From contig JAGKQI010000061.1 in the NCBI GenBank assembly GCA_018806915.1, positions 1,426,001 through 1,490,000 of the forward strand: 64,000 nucleotides of DNA, written 5' to 3'. A program made the position numbers and the translations under genes. Below are positions 51,801-61,457 of this stretch, one piece after another. The stretch is from Phytophthora colocasiae. Its lineage: Eukaryota > Oomycota > Peronosporomycetes > Peronosporales > Peronosporaceae. The notes below the pieces were generated by a model. That model did not search any database. It saw nothing but the letters and a program-made list of their open reading frames with translations, and was not told the origin of the DNA. Each line of letters opens with the position of its first letter. The stretch's first letter is position 1.

Positions 51801-54200
51801 TTCTACAGCATCTTTCGGTGTAGGGAAATCTCGTACAGCAGTCACTAATCGATCTAGCGGTCGAACGCCCTCTTTTGATAATTCGTGTCCCAAGTACTCC
51901 ATCGACTCGGTAGCGAACACGCATTTCTTCAACTTCAACGTCAATCCTGCTTGCGAAAGTCGTTCCAGTACACAAGCCAGCTCAACTATGTGTCGTTCAA
52001 TGCCTCCTCTAGTATAAATAACAATGTCATCAAGATACACTAGACAGGTGACCCAGGTTAATCCTCTCAGTACCCCGTTCATCATTCGTTGGAATGTAGA
52101 TGGCGCATTCATGAGTCCAAATGGCATTCGTACAAATTGGTACAGCCCTTGCTTCGTCATAAACGCCGTCTTCACCTTGTCACGCAACGCCATCAATATC
52201 TGCCAGTATCCTGCTTTTAAGTCGAGTGTGGAAAACAATAGTGCACCACCTAAAGCTTCCAGGGTTTCATCAATACGCGGCAAAGGATAGACATCTTTTC
52301 GAGTGATTTTATTCAGTGCTCTGTAATCCACACAGAACCTGACTTCCCCATCCTTCTTACGCACCAGTACAACAGGAAATCCCCACGCTCCATTGCCTTC
52401 TTCGATCACACCAGCCGCCAGCATCTTCTTTACGTTCTCTTCAACGACTGCATCGTCACTCTGTGCTTGGCGTCGTCTCTTCAACATTATCGGTGCTGCA
52501 TCTCCGGTATCGATATGGTGTTCCACGGGTAGTGCAGTCGCCGGCGGACAGTCACCCTTCGTCTCAATCAGGTTTCTGTACGCTCTCAGCAACTTCAATA
52601 CCAGCTCTCGACTTTCTTCGTCCTCAACGCCGATCTTCACTTCATCTTCGCTTTCGAGTGGTTCTTGGCTGCTGATTTCGTCCAACCAGTGCTTCACCCT
52701 GTCACGCTGGAGCTCGCCATTGATTTCCAGAACTTCCATATCGCTGTCGATCGGAATCCAGACTCCTAACTCTTTCTTCGACGGCAACTTCGTTCGTCCG
52801 GGACCTGCATTAATCATCGGCACTATCGCTTTACCATTCTGAGCTCTAGTCACGGTGGATGCCAACATCACTGCGCCAGCACATCTCGTCGGTACAAACA
52901 TGCCAAGCTCACCGTCAGGAGCAGCAACTGATACTTCCACCGGTGTTACCGCTCTTCCCGTCAGCTGCGTCCGCCTCGTCATTCGAACGGCTGCCACTTT
53001 GGCACTCACCCCGTCATCATGTACTTCATCTGTTCGAAATGGCACAATGATCCGCCGTTCCTTCAGTTTGTACAGTAACTCGTTGCGTTCGAAGTCGATT
53101 TTAGCGCCATGTTTCTTCATAAAGTCGACGCCCAACAGGAACTCATCATCGCATCCTTCGACAATGCAGGCATCAGCATAAATGGTTTCGCCGAACACTG
53201 TTCTGAATTGAAATCTCCATACTCCCACAACATCCAACAGGAAGCCACCAATTCCTTCGACGTAGTCCACTGGTGCTTCAATATCCAGGCGATCACCGTG
53301 TTGCATCCATCCAGTTCCGGCTATAGTAAAACGTGCACAGCTATCCAACTTGATATCTTTCCATGTTCTGTTCACCCGCATTTTCGCTGTCGGCAGTCCA
53401 TCTACAGCGTTCACAACTTCTTCAACGTCATCGCTAACTGTACTTGTCGAAGTGCGTTCCTTCAGTTGCCTCACCAACTTCACAGGAGCATGTTCCTTAC
53501 GATCCACTCTTTCCATCGTCGGTGTATCGTTTCGTTGTTTTCGTCGTTCTACCATCTCCTTCATGGCTACGTCAGCTTGTCTCCGACGTTCCCGTAACAA
53601 CCGTTCTCGTTTCACGTCTTGGCTGTTCTTCAAGGTCTGTAATTCATCATGTCTCTCCTTTCGGCGTTGTCGGGCCGCTCGTCGGGCTGCTCGTCGCTGC
53701 AATCTTCGTTCAGCGGTCACTCGTCGTCGTAACACGGCTCGTTCTTCCCCGTCCAGTGCCGAGGTGGTCGCGCCTTCCCCAGTTTCATCAACTCCGTCGG
53801 TGTCAATACGCTCACTGTCATCATGAGGCCGTTCGCCTTCTCCAGGTCCAGGCACTTCGCGTCTTCCTGGTGATTCTACACCGCTGTCCGCGCCTTCTCC
53901 ACTTCTGAATTCGCGGGCCGTTTCAATCGTGGTCTCGTTCGGCGTATCCATGGCTCGTATTACTTCTCCGCTGACCACCTTCGCCGATGCTCCAGTGTCC
54001 GTTCGTCTGGGCATCGTGTCATCATTAGCGTCGTTACCCATAGCTCTTCCAACGTTCGTGTGTTGTTCCGTGTCCTTAGCTGTTATCGTCATCAGATCCG
54101 GGTCCGACACCGCCAAAGTTCCTTCTAATCGGATACAGCGATACCTGGTGGAAGCCATTGCTGGTCGCACCGTAGCTACATATACTGTATCGCCGCTCAT
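48879..54200 (-). CDS. Element B Pol polyprotein, 1,773 aa, intact
   Basis: The order is: a charged Arg/Glu-rich N-terminus (1-275); an aspartic protease with active site LDSCARFTIAG (about 286), where Cys takes the place of the usual Gly; RT with FCVDYRALN, MPFGLMNAPSTFQRMM and YLDD (about 720); RNase H with [19 protein letters not shown] and ADALSR; a variable linker; a zinc-finger HHCC region with CQECG; an integrase core with the acid triad in ALDVAG, LLTDGAPE and [12 protein letters not shown]; and a basic C-terminal extension ending YVLEVELQP...FWVSMRDYEQF. It is uninterrupted over 5.3 kb. The ATG at 54200 is the first in frame; upstream gag is in other frames, so expression may use reinitiation or frameshifting. 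Enzymes would reverse transcribe and integrate the element. Confidence 0.93.
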   Translation of the reverse strand: MSGDTVYVATVRPAMASTRYRCIRLEGTLAVSDPDLMTITAKDTEQHTNVGRAMGNDANDDTMPRRTDTGASAKVVSGEVIRAMDTPNETTIETAREFRSGEGADSGVESPGRREVPGPGEGERPHDDSERIDTDGVDETGEGATTSALDGEERAVLRRRVTAERRLQRRAARRAARQRRKERHDELQTLKNSQDVKRERLLRERRRQADVAMKEMVERRKQRNDTPTMERVDRKEHAPVKLVRQLKERTSTSTVSDDVEEVVNAVDGLPTAKMRVNRTWKDIKLDSCARFTIAGTGWMQHGDRLDIEAPVDYVEGIGGFLLDVVGVWRFQFRTVFGETIYADACIVEGCDDEFLLGVDFMKKHGAKIDFERNELLYKLKERRIIVPFRTDEVHDDGVSAKVAAVRMTRRTQLTGRAVTPVEVSVAAPDGELGMFVPTRCAGAVMLASTVTRAQNGKAIVPMINAGPGRTKLPSKKELGVWIPIDSDMEVLEINGELQRDRVKHWLDEISSQEPLESEDEVKIGVEDEESRELVLKLLRAYRNLIETKGDCPPATALPVEHHIDTGDAAPIMLKRRRQAQSDDAVVEENVKKMLAAGVIEEGNGAWGFPVVLVRKKDGEVRFCVDYRALNKITRKDVYPLPRIDETLEALGGALLFSTLDLKAGYWQILMALRDKVKTAFMTKQGLYQFVRMPFGLMNAPSTFQRMMNGVLRGLTWVTCLVYLDDIVIYTRGGIERHIVELACVLERLSQAGLTLKLKKCVFATESMEYLGHELSKEGVRPLDRLVTAVRDFPTPKDAVEVKRFVHLAGYYRKFVPGFGTMMEPLTKLLRKKVKWKWGESQEEAFKAVKKILTTKPVLRYPDFRLPFRLSTDASTIGLGASLMQNGGNGWQPVAYASKVNNEAETKYGITELECLAVVWAIKLFRPYLYGRRFVVVTDHAALKWLMTSSNLTGKLHRWALILQEYDFVVEYRPGSTNVVADALSRSPVVTKVLAAVGRRRRRRRMSAKGATIVDAVDEDDAIDGNAMLMDGCDEQRDVRNGRNAADEGRKLANMTKSTGRDALERTSAEEQARSVKTGKRNREKHKKSLLKDVNEARPLSRSEALRRTPDETKEVSKMVLNAAMTEEATATPMTNDQPREKRTTRMRTTPSDKRPAQSERQNAADDVGERRLSDDNRTSTSPMTGGKTIRGPESIHKTNSSSKQYEADEQARAERQRMRLQGDTLQLTDDEICDEQMKSKLVQKLIKEGEYRNMRVTTSYGMAVIETADGIRVILPAVLRPIAFKECHDSIWAGHLRTTHTQARVSQVYWWPNLAKDVKCWVRGCQECGSRKAKQTEIIPPLRSLRGGDVGDRWALDVAGPLPVGENGQRYVIAALEYVTRYAVATTVESHQADKVAAFLMKEIVLKFGPFRELLTDGAPELTGKVIDELVRLLQAQQTNPVPYRPQMIGLVERFHRTWKDCVATYMNDERQCDWDAWVDFAVYSYNSGKHSTVALSPNELMMGRKLRTPNELLRRTHVTEASELTEHHQKLLATLKASYECAEIAREREQARQAKYYDRKTRTKREFKPGDKVWVFRPPRGAKASKFVHSWIGPVRVVEPAGYDNWLLRREDQDGGGELLIAHVSFLVRYHHPGQVLQKVGDDIIDELTDEGTLERESSATTTGTTDRATAAQINEVTAGRVPKRKERTVSIANENDKQRGMLVELRRRRRRNAAGQYVLEVELQPLREDDERRNSQRSGREDGTFWVSMRDYEQFFQAARVVEDSGEGEGV
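48884..48901 (-). other. Polypurine tract of element B
   Basis: On the element strand CTGGAGAAGGAGAAGGCG abuts the 3' LTR. It overlaps the last codons of Pol. Confidence 0.65.
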
Positions 54201-54366
54201 TCTTCATCTCGTTCCACTCTTCCGTCATTCAACCTCTTCATCGTTTGCAGTACTTCATCATCATTCGTCATTATCGTCGGCAGTTCGACTCTCGTGGATT
54301 CGCCGTCCTTCCCGTCGTCATTCTTTCGGAGAGTCGCTGGTGGATCCGGACGCTGTATCTCCGTCA

Positions 54367-54789
54367 CTACGCCCGGGCATCGTTTTCCGCCGGCTTCTTA
54401 TCCTCTTCAGCACGCTGTTTCAAGTACGCTTCATTCCGTTTCTTGGCCTCGGGATCAGGACAATCTCTCGCAAAATGCCCTCGTTGATAACACGCATAAC
54501 ACTTCGGTTCATTCGGACAATGGGTTGACCAGTGGTTGCTTTGGCCGCAGTGGAAACAAGGCTTGTTAGTTGCATCTCCACGTTCCCGTCGTAACTCCAC
54601 TTTTCTTGTCACACCAGGTACTCGATCATCAGCCCTCGCCATCTTCGTAGCTGCAGGTGCTGGCGTCATCGTATTCTTAAATCGTTTCGACCGTGGTTCC
54701 TTCGGTTCATCCTCGCTGCTGGAATCGGTCGCCACTCGCTTTGACACTTTCTTCGTCTTAGGCTGTTTGCTGTCCAGCTTGGACTTCAT
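54367..54789 (-). CDS. Element B gag-like ORF 2, two CCHC zinc knuckles, 140 aa
   Basis: It starts at the ATG of an ATGA overlap with the preceding ORF. A Lys/Ser-rich, acidic stretch is followed by two nucleocapsid-type knuckles, CFHCGQSNHWSTHC and CYACYQRGHFARDC, then a charged tail. It should bind RNA. It lacks any capsid segment. Confidence 0.8.
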   Translation of the reverse strand: MKSKLDSKQPKTKKVSKRVATDSSSEDEPKEPRSKRFKNTMTPAPAATKMARADDRVPGVTRKVELRRERGDATNKPCFHCGQSNHWSTHCPNEPKCYACYQRGHFARDCPDPEAKKRNEAYLKQRAEEDKKPAENDARA

Positions 54790-55246
54790 TTTCGCTTGCT
54801 TCTTTTCCGATCGTTTCTTGCCAGCGTTTCCAGGTACCGCCCAAAATCGGCCATTCCTCGTCCCGTTTCCGGTTTCGATACTGCAACGCCGAGTCGTTTC
54901 ACCGTACGTTCTAAGGTCTTCATTTCTTCTGCGGTCAGCTCGGGTATCTCATCGGAGTCACCGTCGTAAGGCTCTGTGACAGCATCGCTAGTGGATTCGA
55001 CTGATCTTTCCCGAGTCGCCGTAGTTGTTTCGTCAATGGATGGTTGCGTCTCAATTTGCACCACCGGTTCCATTCGTTCGCCATCATCGTTATCTTCAGT
55101 TTTCATTTCGACATCTGCTGGATTGGTCTTCCTACTGCGCGCCGTTCTTGCAGTCTTGGTCGACGCTACCAGTGTCGCTGTTTTCATCGTTTTTCGTTGT
55201 TTTCTTAATGCTCGTTTCTCTGATAGAAGCCCCTGTATGACCACCA

Positions 55247-55247
<1 letters not shown>
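54786..55247 (-). CDS. Element B gag-like ORF 1, 153 aa
   Basis: The ATG uses the last base of the 5' LTR plus the first two bases of the primer binding site, so the ORF reads through the PBS (MVVIQGLLSEK). The protein is basic then acidic and shows no capsid or matrix motif that I recognise. Its stop overlaps the next start in ATGA. It may be the N-terminus of a Gag whose capsid region has been deleted, or a non-coding leader that happens to be open. Confidence 0.5.
55229..55246 (-). other. Primer binding site of element B
   Basis: TGGTGGTCATACAGGGGC on the minus strand, immediately after the 5' LTR, identical to the element A site at 21369-21386. Confidence 0.75.
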
Positions 55248-57310
<2,063 letters not shown>

Positions 57311-57448
57311 CGTCCTTGTACATGTGCACCTAAATCGATGTGACTGGATGCCGACTCGGGAAAAGAAAAATATTCAAGAAAAAAAATGTAAGTCTATCAA
57401 AAAACTATGAACAAGTAATGCCAGCGGCGATCCCAACCACCTAGGATC

Positions 57449-58498
57449 TTACACGTGCTCCTCGGACAGAATCGTCTGAAGCCTGTACAGTATTTCAGAA
57501 GCCGTTGGACGCTTGAGAGGATTTATAGACACACAGGCGCGTCCCAGTTCTGCTAGAGCCGTAGGCCCTGACTCGGAGAAAACCACTCGGAGGCTTCCTT
57601 TCGTCACTTTCTGCAGGATATCTGCATCTAGGAGCGGACGACAGCTCGAATCACGCAGATGTTGCCGAGCCTGGGCATACGGGGCCGAAAGCATATCAAG
57701 TTCAGACAATATAATGCCGAACGAGAAGATATCAGCATCAGCACTGTGCATTTCGCCTCGAATGATCTCAGGGGCCGTCCAGAGTGTCACGCTCTTGCAT
57801 TCAGTAGAGGCTTTATACGTCCGCATGGGCGAGGTGCCGAAGTTAGAGATTTTAGCCTCCATTTCGCCATTCAAGAGCACATTCCTCGACTTGAGACTGC
57901 TGTGGATTACAGGAGGTGAGAGCGAGTGCATATAGGCAAGAGCACTGCATATTTGCATTGCGATCTTGGTCTTTTCCCGGTCGAAACCGACGGAACGACG
58001 GTCAGCCTCGTATCGGTCAAGCAATGACCGAAGATCGCCGCCGTCCATGAACTCTTGAACGACACACAAATCCGACATGGAGGTCCAGGAGACACCAACG
58101 AATCGTATAATGTGCGGGTGGTTGAGAGTTGCAGCGATCTTCACTTCGTCCAGGAAGTTATTGACATTCTCCTCCTTCTCTTCAGGTAGCAACGTCTTGA
58201 CCGCCACCTTTTCACCTCGGAACAAACCCGAATAGACTTGTCCGAATGCTCCACGGGCGATGATGTAGCCCAGTTGTACCTCTTCCCTTGGGATCCTCTT
58301 ACTGGTAACGACTTGGTCGTTCCACAGCCCCCCACTCTCTTGTGTCTTTACATCCAGAACTTCACAGTTACCGTCTGCATCCAAGTTGGTCTCAATTTTC
58401 AGTCGGAACTTGGGCGACGAGCTACGACGAACAGAAATGCCACCGATCTTGAGTCGTTCTGCAGAGTGGAGCATTGCATTGCTTGCGAGGCTCAGCAT
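57449..58498 (-). CDS. Cytoplasmic TKL-family pseudokinase, 349 aa
   Basis: The ATG at 58498 is the first in the frame. There is no signal peptide or helix; residues 1-56 are a basic/polar lead-in, then GGLWNDQVVTSKRIPREEV, the family juxtamembrane block. The kinase fold is complete, with ARGAFGQVY, VAVK Lys101, Glu118, WTAPEII and RPTASEIL. The catalytic loop reads HSSLKSRN (Arg and Asp of HRD both replaced, Ser201 at the Asp position) and the metal-binding DFG reads NFG (Asn219). Both catalytic aspartates are therefore lost while the rest of the frame stays intact, which suggests selection for a non-catalytic role such as scaffolding or regulating the active paralogs. An upstream exon with a helix cannot be excluded. 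Confidence 0.85.
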   Translation of the reverse strand: MLSLASNAMLHSAERLKIGGISVRRSSSPKFRLKIETNLDADGNCEVLDVKTQESGGLWNDQVVTSKRIPREEVQLGYIIARGAFGQVYSGLFRGEKVAVKTLLPEEKEENVNNFLDEVKIAATLNHPHIIRFVGVSWTSMSDLCVVQEFMDGGDLRSLLDRYEADRRSVGFDREKTKIAMQICSALAYMHSLSPPVIHSSLKSRNVLLNGEMEAKISNFGTSPMRTYKASTECKSVTLWTAPEIIRGEMHSADADIFSFGIILSELDMLSAPYAQARQHLRDSSCRPLLDADILQKVTKGSLRVVFSESGPTALAELGRACVSINPLKRPTASEILYRLQTILSEEHV

Positions 58499-58776
58499 GG
58501 CTGGGAATTTGACGCCTTGGTACACGTGAAGCAGCAAAAATGAAAGTGAACGATTTAAGTTGAGAGCTTTCCAACGCTATAGTAATAAGACCACAAGGAG
58601 AAGTCTGCATAACGACAAGGCGGTAACGATCTCACACCCTAACGCTTTTTTGGAGATTTCGGCACGGACCCAGCACCAGGAACGCTGCTGTCTCACATGA
58701 TGCGGTCGTTACGTCTGGAATCTCGAGCAGCTACACTGGAAGTTCTGACTAGTCTATACTTGATATTGGCACTCGT
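58499..58776. other. Spacer between the pseudokinase and a TIR element
   Basis: No supported gene; the pseudokinase frame stays open to about 58537 without an ATG. Confidence 0.4.
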
Positions 58777-60046
58777 TGCTGCGCCCAACTAAACAAAATG
58801 TGACGAGGCTTCTTCACCCACCTGCGCCCAACCAACCCCCAAGTGAGCCCATCTGGATCCCAACCACCCCCCAAATGAGCTACAGCTGAGAAAGCTAGTT
58901 GAAAGCCAGTTCGAGTTGTTATACGTATAGTCGGATACCAAATGCGTTTTGGATCTGTCCAGTATTTCAAAGTGGCTTTGCTCGCCTTCTCGCCATCTAC
59001 AATCGCAAGGGTAAGTTGCTTGTTGTGGAGAAGAAAAGTTGATCATGAACATGTATTTGGTGTTTATTTGTGTTTTGAAAGCTAGCTCAATCTTTCGTGC
59101 ACAAATAACATCAGGATCGAGCGCCGTTCGGTTGTGTGGGTACTGGTTAAAGGTGTACTTGTTCAGCGAGTTGTTGTGAACCAACCTAGCCGTGATAATC
59201 TTCCTAGGAACGGAGGCATCCTTCATTTGGACGCAAGCATTGATCTACAGTAACGACATGCACCCAATTAGCACAAGTATCCCAAGAGTACACTTAAAGC
59301 CCAACTAAGCCCAACAGAGGCCCAACTCATACCCAACTACACCCCAACTGCACCCAACCCAACCACACATACCTGTGCCTTGCATACCATAGCCCTCGAC
59401 TGAATCCGTTTTCTCTTGCTCTTTTCACGCGCCTTGTACTTTTCCGAGTGCGTGCAAGCAAACGTCTTCCCATAATTCTTCCACTCCAGTGGGAGTAAAG
59501 GCTTCGAGAGAGAAGTCACACGTATCTTGGTGTTCCTGGCAGTTTGTCCGTACCCGAAAGCACTGTTGTCATACAAACCGTAAATAAAAGAGATCAGCAT
59601 CATATAGACGGCAGCCACGGGCACTTCGCACCATCATCATACTGGTAAGTGCGCCGCATATACTCGGTGTCATATACTTGGTGTCAAGGTCGTCCCAGGA
59701 CTCGAACTCCCACCTGTACAGCAGGGCAGCGTGCAATTCGACGTCTTGGTCTTTATCAGCGTCGCTCAGCAAAAGGCGAGGATGCGTGAATCCTTCTGAA
59801 CGACCCTGCTTCGACTGCGATGTGTTGGTACTCACACTGCTCGCCGTCTCACTGGCAGAGTCCACCCATTCCTCCTCCCTCCTCACTCTCGCCATTCTGC
59901 CCCCTTGCTTTATTTTCTTCAAATGAGTGGTGCTGGCTCGGGTATACTAAATGTATACATCAGCTGCGGACGGATATTTATATATCCAGCTGACGGGGTA
60001 GGTTAAAATATGATTCAAATTTAACCTAACCCAGTTGGGCGCAGCA
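58777..60046 (-). mobile_element. 1,270-bp TIR element carrying a FAR1-like (MULE-type) DNA-binding gene
   Basis: A 14-bp inverted repeat, TGCTGCGCCCAACT at 58777-58790 and its complement at 60033-60046, bounds the element. No clean target duplication was found. The minus strand encodes a FAR1/MULE-type N-terminal domain. The motif GTTGGGC recurs near the left end and inside the intron, matching part of the terminal repeat. A near-palindrome (TAGGTTAAAAT ... ATTTAACCTA) lies just inside the right end. There is no transposase core, so it is probably a deletion derivative. Confidence 0.6.
58789..59922 (-). pseudogene. FAR1-like / MULE transposase N-terminal domain, spliced, incomplete
   Basis: A Met near 59898 starts MARVRREEEWVDSASET, leading to ALLYRWEFESWDDL. 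After a break come RNTKIRVTSLSK and WKNYGKTFACTHSEKYKAREKSKRKR, ending VCKAQ at 59373. A GT...AG intron (59245-59372, 128 bp) follows, and the frame resumes in phase with INACVQMKDASVPRKIITARLVHNNSLNKYTF. The C...C...HN pattern is that of FAR1-type DNA-binding domains of MULE transposases; the usual HNH is HNN. The frame between about 59620 and 59690 is not continuous, and no DDE core follows, so I treat it as a remnant. Confidence 0.55.
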
Positions 60047-61457
60047 CTCACTCTCCTTGATATTTGTATGGAACCGTACCGTTTTTGTGGTACAATTGTG
60101 AATATTTTTGGCTGGTGATATTTGCGTGTCTAAATCACTTCGACCCGGCTTCAGAGAAGCAGTCGCTTTCTAGATCACTCTCTTGGTTAAACCTATGATG
60201 GTGCCTCTAGCCCTTAGTTCCATGTCAGGAGCGACAGTAGTAGGCAAGAAGGAACCGCTTCGGGAGAAGACGACGGATTTTTGGTGCTTGGGGGCGGCTA
60301 CATGTGACGCGGCGAAAGAGTCAGAGACACGAAAGGGCACGGGTGACATACAAACATCAAGACTAAGAGATGGGTCCCCAGCTCGTCTCATGCCACTTCA
60401 ACTTGTCGCCGAAGCAGCCGCACGGAACATCGTTGGGTTGCTATCGTCGCCAGTAGCTCCTGCTGACAGCCGCGTGTGGATTTCTGGCTGGGGATTCGTC
60501 CGGCTCGTCCTCTTGCTGGCGCTTTCCGCTGCCAAGTGAGCTGGCGATCGATCAGATACTGTTGTCTCTCTGGGTGTCGCTTGAGTGGGAATTTGAGGTA
60601 GGATATGGTGGTCATCTGTCAAACAATTCGTTTGACACTGACGGTAACGATGTCAAGGTGGTGCTGCAGTTCGTGACGTCAGATTTCGGGTATATGAGTT
60701 GATTGGGGACAGTTCTCGTCCCAATAGTGTCTACACGACTGCTGCTTGTCGGTGGTGCCATTGGATTCATCTGATACGCAACGGTGGACCAGATTAAACT
60801 CGTGTTGCAACGAACAGTCTAAGCGAGCTCCTATATGGTTCTCCTCGAGAACCGTCTGCAGGGAGAAGGAGACACGCAGTTTGCCCTGGGCCAGGTATTA
60901 GGGAGGGATTTTCGTAGATCACGACATCTCGTTGCATTCACAGATCCTTCTCGTGTAGATATTTGCATCGCTGAAGTTGCTTGCCAATGCATGGATCCCT
61001 CACCTACTTGGTGTGATAAAATCCCTGAGAACATTGCAGTTGCTTGTGTGAAAGATTCTGCGGAGTTCGTAAAACCTTCACTTTAAGTTCCTGTTGTGCT
61101 ATTTGCTGAGTTGTTTTGCGATCCTGTACTGGTTGACAGCGCTTAACAATTTTAGCAGATGTGAGCAATAGTCGCAGATCATATTTTTGGACAGTAAGCC
61201 TACCGGACTAAATTAACTATTGGTCTAATAAACTGCAAAGACGATGGTGATCTCACGTATCCGATTTCTTCAAAAGGTTATTGATAATAACTGCATCGAC
61301 TCCTCGCCACCCTGCATCAGGATTGTTGATAGAGTACCCTCGACAAAAAAATATCGTTCTCCCACCTCACATTGTATACTGCGGTGTCAAAAAAAAACTG
61401 GAAGTTGGCTGCCTGCTTCGAAGTGTAACCATGGTGACCAGCTCTTTTGGTTTAGCC
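60047..61457. other. Gene-poor region between the TIR element and the dynein gene, 1.4 kb
   Basis: Open frames of 60-120 codons occur on both strands (for example 60183-60539 + and 60835-61086 +) but none has a recognisable domain, signal peptide or homology to the rest of the window. I cannot call a gene. Confidence 0.45.

Noticed and set aside
51586..53908. Several long plus-strand ORFs opposite the element B Pol
   Set aside because: They are antisense shadows of the intact Pol frame, with Ser/Arg-rich composition typical of such shadows.
58777..60046. Telomere-like or Helitron interpretation of the CCCAAC repeats
   Set aside because: The repeats lie in an intron and subterminal region of an element with inverted ends and a FAR1-like gene; no Rep/helicase and no regular telomere array is present.
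60183..60539. 118-codon ORF
   Set aside because: No recognisable domain, signal peptide or codon pattern; equally long ORFs occur on the opposite strand here.
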